Positions 12,621 through 20,630 of a stretch of 64,000 bases of DNA are shown here, one piece after another. The stretch is from Phytophthora hibernalis (taxonomy: Eukaryota > Oomycota > Peronosporomycetes > Peronosporales > Peronosporaceae). The stretch's first letter is position 1. Each line of letters begins with the position of its first letter. The translations under genes were made by a program, and so were the position numbers. The notes under the pieces were generated by a model, which did not search any database, was not told where the DNA came from, and worked only from the letters and a program-made list of their open reading frames with translations. The stretch lies in assembly GCA_012656075.1 (NCBI GenBank), contig JAAKBF010000218.1, positions 434,001 to 498,000 on the forward strand, given 5' to 3'.

Positions 12621-12652
12621 CGTTCCCCGGCACAGGCAAACCCACACGTCGT

Positions 12653-14386
12653 TCACCTTGAGCGTGCCATGGCTCCGACGTAGGTCCTCGCGAGCTTTGC
12701 ATCAGTTCTTTGCCAAACTAGTAGAATGCTGTGGCCCAAGTAGGAGGTTGACTCAGCTGTTGGGTACCCTCCCACTGGTCCTGCACGGCACCAGTCGTAG
12801 CAGCTTGCATCACTGGCTGCACTGGTTGCACTTGTTGATCTTGTCGCCCTTGTCATTGCACTTCATCTCGCGCATGTAGAGCAGGTACTGGGGGCGGCTG
12901 CAGCTGCAATTGCTGCGGCGTTGAAGGTACGTCAGCGACTTTGCGTACTGCACGCACATTGTCACCTTCCGCATGTTGAACACTGTCTCCGTTGCTGCTA
13001 GCAGGAGTAGGTGGCGAATAGACAGGAGACCCCGTAGCTGTCGGCGTCTCTCCATCATCCGTGAGGTCCACGGTTTCAGCATCTTTGGACGTAGCACATA
13101 GTGATAAACCAGCAAATAAACCACATTGTCGTTCATGTTCACAACGGTATGTCGGTGTGATCGGTGCACTCGGCGTACCAGTGTCCATCTCCGCGGCAGT
13201 TCGCACGGTTTGTGCGCTGCTTCTTATCAGCCACGCCCTTCGTTCGCTTGCGCTGCTGCTTGCTGCGCTTGCGAGCTTTGCCTTGAGCATGACCAGCAGT
13301 GACCTGGGCGACGTTCAGTAGTCTCGGCGGACTCGTCCAGGTCTGCTGCTGCAGTTGGTCGCGCTGATGCTCGGCCGACCGCAGGCGTTGCAATGCCTCG
13401 GCCAGCTTTATGTTCTTGCGGTCGTTGCTGTTGATCCAGTCCGCATGCTCGCGGGCCAGGTCGCGAAACACCAGCACCACATTCGAGAGTAGTAGGCGTG
13501 CATGCTGCCACTCCTCGAAGTCTCCGTTGGCTTGGCGGATCAGCGTCACCTTGCGCGCGATGTCCTCCACGTACGTGGTGACGGACACGTTCGGCTGCAG
13601 GCGGCGCACCACCAGGTCTAGGAGCAGGTAGTCAGGGTTGATGCCGTCGCCGGCCTCAAAGTGCTGCGCGATGGCGTCGTACAGCAGTGCGGGGCGTCCA
13701 TGGTCTCCGTCAGCTCCCCAATCTTGAAGGTAGCACGTACGTCCACGGACAGCGACAGCGCGAGTGCAGAGAACGCCTTGTTCTTCCTCACGCGGTACCA
13801 TTCGTTGTACTTGGGGCGGCGCAGTCCTTCTGCATCGTCGTACCGCTTGGTGCCGTATGTGATTGCCCCGAGCGTGCACGTCTCAAAGTGCAGGGGTACC
13901 TCGCTTTTCCATGCCTTGTAGTCGCCCTTCGTGTGCAGCTTGGACAACTTGACCGCCGGGCTGTTGAGCAGCGCCTTGGTATGCTCGCTGAGCTCCTTGT
14001 CGTCGTAGCGGTCGCCCGGGTTCATGTTGTCCAGACAGCGCGGGTCTTGTCGGGGTTCGTGGTCGCTTGTTCTCAGTGGCTGCGAATTCTCGACTGATTG
14101 CAAATCCGGGTTGGCCGGCTGGCGGGTTTGCAAACCCTCCAGCAAACCCCGGAAAAGTGGGCTGCCACCCGGTATTCCAGCCAATGAGCGGATGAGACGC
14201 TCAGCATCGGCTGGCGACAGCGACGACCCGTCTCGTCCAGTCGCAGCTTGGCCACTTTCAGCCAATTGGCGCGCAAACTCAATATTTTCGGCTAATCGGC
14301 GAAGGTCTTGATCACTTGAAGTAAAAGACTCGTCTTGTGCAGCAGTTTCTGCTGCAGCAGCGTTCGTCACGGGCTGCGCCCTCGTT
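12653..14386 (-). pseudogene. gag: Copia 1 gag, N-terminal and zinc-knuckle part (frameshifted)
   Basis: Minus strand from about 14386 to 12653. The N-terminus is Ala/Gln/Asp-rich, followed by the gag core (KLHTKGDYKAWKSEVPLHFE). Near 13690 the frame changes at a CCCC run and continues as ALLYDAIAQHFEAGDG and a zinc-knuckle-like CRGDGHWYAEC near 13160. A second frame change follows before a Ser/Pro/Gln-rich stretch (13140-12853), and a third before a Gln-rich stretch. Function is particle assembly and RNA packaging by homology of position and composition. Confidence 0.7.
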
Positions 14387-14398
14387 GGGCTCATAACC
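14387..14398 (-). other. Primer-binding site of Copia element 1 (initiator tRNA-Met anticodon-loop type)
   Basis: GGGCTCATAACC on the plus strand abuts the 5' LTR at 14399. This word is the anticodon stem-loop of eukaryotic initiator tRNA-Met (CAT anticodon), so minus-strand DNA would be primed by a half-tRNA, as known for Drosophila copia. The identical word serves element 2 at 25538-25549. Confidence 0.7.
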
Positions 14399-15026
14399 TG
14401 TGGTGACGCAGGGCGCGTCACTGGGGCTGATCACCTTCTGCAGGACGATCACTTCGTAGCGTAGGTGGCATTGCAGGGCAGTACACACGTAGTGATAGGT
14501 AGCAGTAGGTTAATCAAAATAAAGGAAGTAACACTTGTACGTGCCGGGCAAAGGCCGCGACAGGAACGCAGGCTGCAGGGTAGCTCTCTTGTTCAGTGTG
14601 CGCAGCACGCTGTGAAAGCCGAAGTAAGAGCAAGAGAGACTGCTCCGCAGCGCCGCGTTCCGCAGTTTGTGTATTTGTAGCATACAATCACAAGGTAAGT
14701 CAATAGAGTAGAGCAGTCAGCAGGATAGCTCACAATCCGGGCCGCTGTTGACCAGCAGTGTGTCCGTCCGTAGGCTGTCGCTAATCTGCATGTTGAGCGC
14801 GCATCTGGACGCACACGGTCGAGTATCACGCAGTGACGCCGTGTGTGTTCTGGTGCACGCCGTTGTATGATTGTCTTCGGGATGGGTAGCTTGCAACTAC
14901 CTGTCTTGAAGACTGCAAGTCTGCAAGTCAGCATCTTGGGCTCTTGGCACTTGGTCGGGCTCAAGGTGCTGGCAATCAGCAAAGTAGTTCGCAGTCCGCC
15001 GTACCACTATGGGCCTACGGCTCACA
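14399..15026 (-). repeat. 5' LTR of Copia element 1
   Basis: 628 bp, nearly identical to 6709-7338. It is followed by the target duplication GCCAG at 15027-15031. Confidence 0.93.
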
Positions 15027-15126
15027 GCCAGCACTTCAGAGCACATTACCATAGTCGCTGAAGCAATTCACCGCCGTCGCCAGCGTAGTACCCATCGCCC
15101 ACAAACGCTGTCGATTCGCCGTCCAT
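15027..15126 (-). pseudogene. 5' part of the host reading frame split by Copia 1
   Basis: Minus strand. An ATG at 15126-15124 opens an acidic peptide (DGESTAFVGDGYYAGDG) that reaches a stop at the junction unless one frame change or a short intron is allowed. An overlapping frame beginning near 15045 reads straight into the segment at 6708-6406 across the duplication. The gene was therefore probably interrupted by the retrotransposon. Product unknown. Confidence 0.35.
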
Positions 15127-15159
15127 TGCTGCCAATCGATCGCACTTACTGATGCCGGA

Positions 15160-15463
15160 AAAAACGTTCCTAAAATGCACCTAAGGACCTGGTTCGTCTG
15201 TCGGGTTTAGTTAAATAGGAGTATACCATATGGTAGGGGCCTTTTCCATTTAACTTGATCAACTATCGAGTAAAAGGAAAATCAATTTGACCTATCCCTA
15301 TGAATCTTTTATAAGCGAGAATAACCAATCAGATTGCTTCGTTAGCTCCCTATTTAACCAGACCCAGTGACGCGAACCAGCCCCTAAAATGCACTAAAGT
15401 CCTAAAAAATACCGTAAGATATCACGGTATATTGCAGTTTTTAGGCATTTTTAGGAACGTTTT
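15160..15463. mobile_element. Nested inverted-repeat elements (MITE in MITE)
   Basis: The outer pair is AAAACGTTCCTAAAATGC (about 15161-15178) and its near reverse complement at 15445-15463. Inside it, a roughly 200-bp unit starts CTGGTTCGTCTGTCGGGTTT (about 15189) and ends in the imperfect complement, finishing GCGAACCAG near 15390. The inner unit is flanked by near-direct repeats CCTAAAATGCAC, which may be a duplicated target or part of the outer ends. It lies just before the acetyltransferase start. No coding capacity. Confidence 0.6.
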
Positions 15464-15521
15464 CTCCTGTACCCTCTCCTCTGACTCAGAGGTCCCTCAA
15501 TTGTTTACCGGATCCCGTCTG

Positions 15522-16628
15522 ATGGTCAAGTTCCGCGTGGTGCAGTTGACCCAGGAAGCGCTCAAGGTGCAATGCAAAGTGGACGACTTCGAAGAGTGGG
15601 GGAGTCCAACGCTAACTCTCGAGCAATATCAGCGCAAAGAGGAAGTACAACGCGCGACTCCCTTTTCCCGACACGGTTCCGTCTTCTGGGCGCTCGTGGA
15701 GGATAACGGAGACTTTGGTGACTTGAATTTGGCGGTGGGTCAAACGCTCATGTACTGCCACTGTGAGAGCCACCGCTTCGATTGCGTGGTGCATCGCAGC
15801 TCTGGAGAGATTGAACGGGGCTATTCGCACCACATTGGGTCGGTGTTTACTCTGCCCGAGCACCGCAAGCGAGGACTCGCGACTTTGTTCATGAAAGAGG
15901 TGGCGAAGCAATTGGATCAACTTCCGGACGCTCTGGTGTCTGTGCTGTACTCGGACATTGGACCGACGTACTACGACAAACTCGGGTGGAGGCTGCATCC
16001 GTCCAAGATGGCTACGCTGGACGTCGAGAACCCGCGCAACGCCGAGTTTGAGGACAGCAGCAATGCCGACCTTGTGTTCTTGTCTCTGGATGAGGAACTT
16101 GGCCAGTTCCTTGATATCGACAATGCTCGATTGGTGGAGGAGCTGTCTGACGCGAGCTTTGAGGGTCGAGAGGCTTTTGTGGTGCTGCCCACCCGGGACT
16201 CCATTGAGTGGCAGTTCTGCATTGGCGTTCATTTCGCCCGGGTCCGAGGGTTCGAAGAGCTCCCATCGTGTTGTGGCGTTATATTCAGTGAAGACGCCTT
16301 TGTGATATGGTGCCACAACGTGAAGGAGTCGACGTTGTACATTGTTCGCGCTCGGTTTCTGGAGTCGTGTCAGAATGCTGCTCAGACCACACGCTTGTTG
16401 CTAAACGCGGCTTTGGAGGAAGCTCGCAAGTTTAAGCTGAAGAAGGTTGCTATCTGGGACCCATCGCCTGTCCTGCTGGGAGAAGAACTGCGCCACCACC
16501 TCGAGATTGAATTTGTCGAGCGGGAGGATTCGCTGTCGAGTGCAATGGTGTTTGGTCGCGACGGTGCTACGAATTCCGTGGCACTTCTTCCCCACTGGTT
16601 ACGCAACGAAAAGTATGCCTGGGTTTAA
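15522..16628 (+). CDS. GNAT-fold acetyltransferase, LYC1-like
   Basis: A 368-residue intact protein resembling fungal LYC1 N6-acetyltransferases. The GNAT region contains GYSHHIGSVFTLPEHRKRGL (about residues 103-122), where the R-K-R-G-L stretch is the acetyl-CoA pyrophosphate-binding loop. It is followed by TLFMKEVAKQL and YYDKLGW, the usual late GNAT strand. The C-terminal half is a second, GNAT-like region as in LYC1. I chose the ATG at 15522 because the frame upstream lies in the inverted-repeat element. There are no introns. The substrate is not evident; lysine catabolism by family analogy is an inference. Confidence 0.75.
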   Translation: MVKFRVVQLTQEALKVQCKVDDFEEWGSPTLTLEQYQRKEEVQRATPFSRHGSVFWALVEDNGDFGDLNLAVGQTLMYCHCESHRFDCVVHRSSGEIERGYSHHIGSVFTLPEHRKRGLATLFMKEVAKQLDQLPDALVSVLYSDIGPTYYDKLGWRLHPSKMATLDVENPRNAEFEDSSNADLVFLSLDEELGQFLDIDNARLVEELSDASFEGREAFVVLPTRDSIEWQFCIGVHFARVRGFEELPSCCGVIFSEDAFVIWCHNVKESTLYIVRARFLESCQNAAQTTRLLLNAALEEARKFKLKKVAIWDPSPVLLGEELRHHLEIEFVEREDSLSSAMVFGRDGATNSVALLPHWLRNEKYAWV

Positions 16629-16941
16629 ATTAAAAGAAGGGAGTCTCGCGACGTACCGGTACTGCTGCTGCTGCCGGGTTAGGACGGAGCAAGTTTCAGG
16701 ATCAGACGTGCATTTGGTGTGAGATTAAACACCTGCATCGATATGAAAGACAATGAAGGAAGACAGATTGCAATTGACCTCTATTGAACAAATCCGCCTT
16801 GTTTGCGATTTCCAGACATTGGTGCGTCTGAGGAAGACGAAACAACGGAATTGGAATGTCCATTGATGCCGTCATAACACGTTATCAACGGTTCGTTGTG
16901 GCTATACTCGTAGCTGCAGAGTGGTGTGTTTCTTGAGGCCT
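16629..16941. other. Intergenic region between acetyltransferase and CAP1
   Basis: About 310 bp between two convergent genes. No further gene or clear motif is seen. Confidence 0.4.
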
Positions 16942-17445
16942 TTAAGCGCAGGACTCGCCGTCGGCGTTGGCCATGTCCATGACCCAGTAGTGCTTGTACG
17001 TCTTGGTCTGGTCGTACGCGTAACCAGGGCCGATGAACTTCAAGTCGCTGAACAGGTACGCGCTCGAAGACTTGATCCACGTTGCAACGACAGCATCAGC
17101 GCTGGCCTGGCCGGCAGCGGCAAGCTCGGCGGACTGGGCAGTCTTGATACCCTGCGCGGCGTAGCGCGAAGTCGGGGTCGAGCCGTCCGAACCCTTGGTG
17201 CTGACCTTGTTGTTCTTGGCGTTGTCGGTTGCAAGGACCTGAGCCGCCTTCGCCAGCTTCGTGTTGACGCAAACGGCCTTGAGACCCTTTTCAGCACGCT
17301 TGGCGTTCACGGCGTTGAGCAGCTTCGTGCTGAAGTCAGCAACCTGCAGTTCGCGGGCGACGTGGTCCTCCTGCACGGCAGACTCAGCATTGGTCATACC
17401 AACGAGCGCCACGACGGCAAACGCGAAAAGCCCCTTGATGTTCAT
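16942..17445 (-). CDS. Secreted CAP/SCP (PR-1-like) protein, copy 1
   Basis: A 167-residue single-exon protein. Signal peptide about 1-20 (MNIKGLFAFAVVALVGMTNA), then the compact CAP domain: LLNAVNAKRAEKGLKAVC, the AAQVLATDNAKNN helix, the GSDGSTPTSRY loop and YKHYWVMDMA near the end. It is the short, bacterial-like SCP form rather than the plant PR-1 form. The His usual in the central helix (QxHSxDM) is Leu here. Two Cys (near 59 and 166) could form a disulphide. CAP proteins bind lipids or sterols, which fits sterol-auxotrophic oomycetes, but this copy's ligand is unknown. It is the inverted relative of CAP4. Confidence 0.85.
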   Translation of the reverse strand: MNIKGLFAFAVVALVGMTNAESAVQEDHVARELQVADFSTKLLNAVNAKRAEKGLKAVCVNTKLAKAAQVLATDNAKNNKVSTKGSDGSTPTSRYAAQGIKTAQSAELAAAGQASADAVVATWIKSSSAYLFSDLKFIGPGYAYDQTKTYKHYWVMDMANADGESCA

Positions 17446-17498
17446 GGTTTAAGGTTCTTGGTTCCTGTCGAGAGAGGTGTTGGAGTTGGAATTGCGTT

Positions 17499-17516
17499 GC
17501 AATTTGGAGAGTGAGA
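17499..17516 (-). promoter_or_regulatory. Inr+FPR core promoter of CAP1
   Basis: On the minus strand TCTCACTCTCCAAATTGC matches the oomycete initiator plus flanking region, about 55-70 nt before the CAP1 ATG. Almost the same string precedes CAP4 and CAP5. Confidence 0.65.
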
Positions 17517-17520
17517 TTGG

Positions 17521-17770
17521 GTACCGGTAGCTGCGAAAGTACCGGTAGGCTGCTCTCAATGGAGCAACGCCAAGAGACTCTCTTCACTCTTAGACTCTAA
17601 GTTTGAGAGACTCGCAGACTCAAAGCCCATGATTACCAAAAAGTTAGAGAGACTCGCAGACTCAAAGCCCATGATTACCAAAAAGGTGGGCAATAATTTG
17701 TTAGGATGGGAAGACTCCTATGCAATGCAATCGATTTTTGAGTTTGCATACCGGTACGGTACCGGTAGGC
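17521..17770. repeat. Cluster of ACCGGTA palindromic words upstream of CAP1
   Basis: TACCGGTA-type words occur near 17521, 17539, 17750 and 17761, including a doubled ACCGGTACGGTACCGGTA. A 50-bp direct repeat (TTAGAGAGACTCGCAGACTC...) lies at about 17600-17690. Regulatory function is unknown. Confidence 0.4.
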
Positions 17771-18758
17771 ACACACTGGCACACCGAAAGCAACGTTGAA
17801 GCAAGGTTTGATGAGCAAACGAGCTTTTCCTTTTAAAGCAAAAGCTTTTAAAAAGTTAATAAAGCAGCAGAACGCTTCCTGAGTTAGCCCAATTATCTGT
17901 TGTACATGTATCACGTTTTCACTGGGCCTAGTCAACCCGATTCACAACCGCGTGGTTTACGACACCACTGGCATCGTCCTCAAACAAATGCACCGAACTC
18001 CATTCAAACATAATCTTGTCTAAGTACCCAGAAACAATTATTTCGCACAAATACTTCTCAACACGGATGTTAATTTGCCGAATAGGGTGAAGTTCACTGT
18101 CAAAACTTGAATGTCAAGTTACATGTACCCCGCCGAAATTGAACGGGGACTTCAAGGCAAGATCAGCGTAAACTTATCAAGCTGGTACCATTTGATTGGC
18201 GTTGTTGATAATTGCATGTGGTGGTGCGGCAACCAGATAAAAGCCGGAAGTTCCGGTTCGCCATCGCCAGGCTTTAATAATTATAAAACGAAATGGTCAA
18301 GCATCGATCAAAAGTATTGTCGAAACAGCACTTTTGTACGCGTGCGGTATCCGGTTGAACAGCGAGGGTGGCGCTGGGTCCAAAACTTCGCTAAGAAATT
18401 GCAGGACTGGTCTGACTGACAGACACGACGCTAGAGAATGTAAACCAATTCAAACCGGATTTCAGGTTCGGTAAACGTATTATTCATGTAATACTATACA
18501 TGATGTATTAATATAATACTATTATAAAAGATAGTATCTTTAAAAACAAATCAACCGTATCATCAAATGGAAAATACAAAAAATCTGCTTGAAGTATTAA
18601 TACTAATAGTACGTTTTAAGCACATTTTTTAGTACTGTACTATGGATACGAAGTAATTTTAAAATACTGCTTTCAAAGATGACAACATTGGTAAGTTTCC
18701 ACTGACGGTGACACCGTGGCATTTACCTAGAGCGGCAGATCAAATGAAGAAACTCACT
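17771..18758. other. AT-rich intergenic region and outer part of the left inverted-repeat arm
   Basis: Contains no supported gene. From about 18090 it is recognisably related, and from 18387 nearly identical, to the reverse complement of 30742-30890. The stretch 18470-18670 is very AT-rich with many TATTAATA-like self-complementary words. Confidence 0.5.
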
Positions 18759-19500
18759 TCACATACAGCCCTCGCCCGCCGCGTTGGCCATGTCCAGTAC
18801 CCAGTAGTGTTTGTAGAGCTTGGTGCTGTCGTATCTGTAACCGGGGCCGATGAACTTGAGGTCGCTGTACAGATACGCGCTGGCAGACTTGATCCACGTG
18901 GCCACCACGGCGTCCACCGAGGTCTGACCCGCGGCGACCAGCTCCGCCGACTTGGACGTTTTGATGCGCTGCGCATCATAGTGCGACGTGGGCGTCGACC
19001 CGTCCGAGCCGCGTGTGTTGACGAAGCTGTTCGTGGCCATGTCGTCCGTCAGGACCTGCGCCGCCCTCATGAGCTTCCTGTTGATGCAGACGGCCTTGAG
19101 ACCCTTCTCGGCGCGCTTTGCATTGATGGTTACGGCCAGCTTCGAGCTAAAGTTGACGACCTGCAGCTCGCGTGCCACGGCGTCAGCTCCTTGTACAGCT
19201 GCCTCGCCGTTGGCGATGCCCACGAGCGCCGCAAGTGTAAGCGCTTTGGAAAGTGAACGGTGGGATGGACGGTGCTGGGAAATCGAGGCTTCGTGGCGCG
19301 CTTTCCTTCCGTGGTCGAGTGTGAGAACCCTTTCAAGCTGATTGTAGGCCCTCAGTGGATGCGAGGTGGCGGACCTTGCTCGTGCACAACGGACAGGAAA
19401 CTCCCACAGCACGCAGGATTCTTGGTCGAGGCACGGGTGGAGTCCGGTGCTTGAAGTTGGATGGGAGGGAAGATCGAAACGACCGATCCGTACAGCAAAA
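18387..19500. repeat. Left arm of a 1.1-1.2-kb inverted duplication
   Basis: Matches the reverse complement of about 29556-30742 at roughly 98-99% by eye over the CAP gene. Differences are scattered substitutions plus one deletion of about 80-90 bp. Ten kilobases, including Copia element 2 and a MULE, separate the arms. Confidence 0.85.
18759..19240 (-). pseudogene. CAP/SCP protein copy 2, start codon and signal peptide deleted
   Basis: Near-identical to CAP3 from ALTLAALVGIANGEAAV to the C-terminus, with only two visible amino-acid changes (R to H, T to K). The minus-strand text runs from the core promoter (GTTCACTTTCCAA) directly into GCGCTTACACTTGCGG. The 5' UTR, ATG and first seven or so codons present in CAP3 are therefore missing. 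An upstream frame stays open to 19412 but no plausible start restores secretion. Most likely a pseudogene by internal deletion. Confidence 0.8.
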
Positions 19501-19999
19501 TAGCGTACAATGCATTCTCAAAAAGGTGCTCATGATTACCACCATTTTATAAAAGGTGCGGTCGTTTTAAAGGTTCTCTGTGATTAAGTTAAATAACACG
19601 GAGGTATTGTGGGTTCTACTCAAAACTGCATTGGGCGATTGGTTGAATCTCCGGCGGTGAAGATCTGCAAATTTGGACGGAATTCACAATACGACGCCGT
19701 GTATCGAACGAACAGAATCGAAGTCTTGCACGCGCAATAGCTAGAACACGAACAGCACGGTAGAAGTCCTACAGTGTTCTGGTCGCATACCCAGCGTACA
19801 AAATGGCCACCCCGCCGGAAGAGGCTCAATAGTTTCCTGATGGTGATTCGGCATATTAATAACATGCAATACAAGACTACGCGCTCTCAATCAAGAAGCA
19901 CATCAAGGTCAAACGAAAAGGCGGTGGGCGCAAGCGCTTGGCGGTGTGAATGAAAAGAAGAAGCTGGACTCGGCATTTTCGCGCTTTGCGCAATGATAC
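19501..19999. other. Intergenic flank of Copia element 2
   Basis: No supported gene. The last 65 bp (from about 19936, GCTTGGCGGTGTGAATG) are the host flank that is duplicated at 20344-20412. Confidence 0.5.
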
Positions 20000-20215
20000 T
20001 GAAGCGGAGTGCTTCCACTTACAGGCAAGCGCAGAGAACAATGTCGATGTCAGTCGACGATCTTGGCGGCAAAAGCCACCTTTCAGGGACAGAGTATATT
20101 CTCAACTGGGGCTTCTCGCCCGTTAGTCCTACCTCTCACTTTTTGTCCTACGCCCACAGCAATTGGTCACAATTGCAACAAGTCCAATAGTGAGAATCAG
20201 TATAATACCGCAACA
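20000..20215 (-). repeat. 3' LTR of Copia element 2, outer copy
   Basis: 216 bp beginning TGAAGCGGAGTGC and ending CCGCAACA. Flanked on the left by GATAC. Confidence 0.88.
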
Positions 20216-20412
20216 GCCCCACCTACTGATTTTCAGTATTGCAGTTGGACTGCTCGAAGTCACCTTTTGATATTAGCCCCATTGCTGCTCGGTGCTTTTC
20301 AAATGCCGTACGTGGTAATGGCTTCGTGAACGCATCTGCAACATTTTCGCTTGGCGGTGTTAGTGAAAAGAAGAAGCTGGACTCGACATTTTCGCGCTTT
20401 GCGCAATGATAC
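20216..20412. repeat. Tandemly duplicated junction: RNase H tail plus host flank
   Basis: 20216-20343 repeats the inner end of the element (the coding tail with VADAFTKPLPRTAFEKHRAA on the minus strand). 20344-20412 repeats host flank from 19936-19999, ending in GATAC. The 410-bp unit 19936-20343 is thus followed by a second copy at 20344-20763, with about seven differences by eye. Confidence 0.85.
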
Positions 20413-20630
20413 TGAAGCGGAGTGCTTCCACTTACAGGCAAGCGCAGAGAGAACAATGTCGATGTCAGTCGACGATCTTGGAGGCAAAAGCCACCTTTCA
20501 GGGACAGAGTATATTCTCAACTGGGGCTTCTCGCCCGTTAGTCCTACCTCTCACTTTTTGTCCTACGCCCACAGCAATTGGTCACAATTGCAACAAGTCC
20601 AATAGTGAGAATCAGTATAATACCGCAACA
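20413..20630 (-). repeat. 3' LTR of Copia element 2, inner copy
   Basis: 218 bp, the second of two left-end LTRs, also preceded by GATAC. It is the one adjacent to the coding interior; a purine-rich tract (GTAGGTGGGGC on the minus strand) precedes it at 20631-20641. Confidence 0.88.

Larger units (their letters stand above)
6709..15026 (-). mobile_element. Full-length, degenerate Ty1/Copia LTR retrotransposon (element 1)
   Basis: About 8.3 kb, coding on the minus strand. Two roughly 630-bp LTRs (6709-7338 and 14399-15026) begin TGTGGTGACGC and end CTCACA and are nearly identical. The 5-bp target duplication GCCAG flanks both sides (6704-6708 and 15027-15031). The order on the minus strand is 5' LTR, primer-binding site, gag, protease, integrase, reverse transcriptase, RNase H, polypurine tract, 3' LTR; integrase before RT is the Copia order. 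Coding regions are broken by at least six frameshifts or stops, and roughly 1 kb near 11.6-12.6 kb inside gag does not belong. Nearly matching LTRs suggest a young insertion, so part of the coding damage may be sequence error. Confidence 0.92.

Noticed and set aside
14387..14398. A tRNA-Met gene
   Set aside because: Only the anticodon-loop word is present and it abuts an LTR; the rest of the tRNA is missing, so it is a primer-binding site.
18111..18419. A 102-codon open frame before the left inverted-repeat arm
   Set aside because: The homologous sequence in the right arm does not keep the frame; no domain or promoter.
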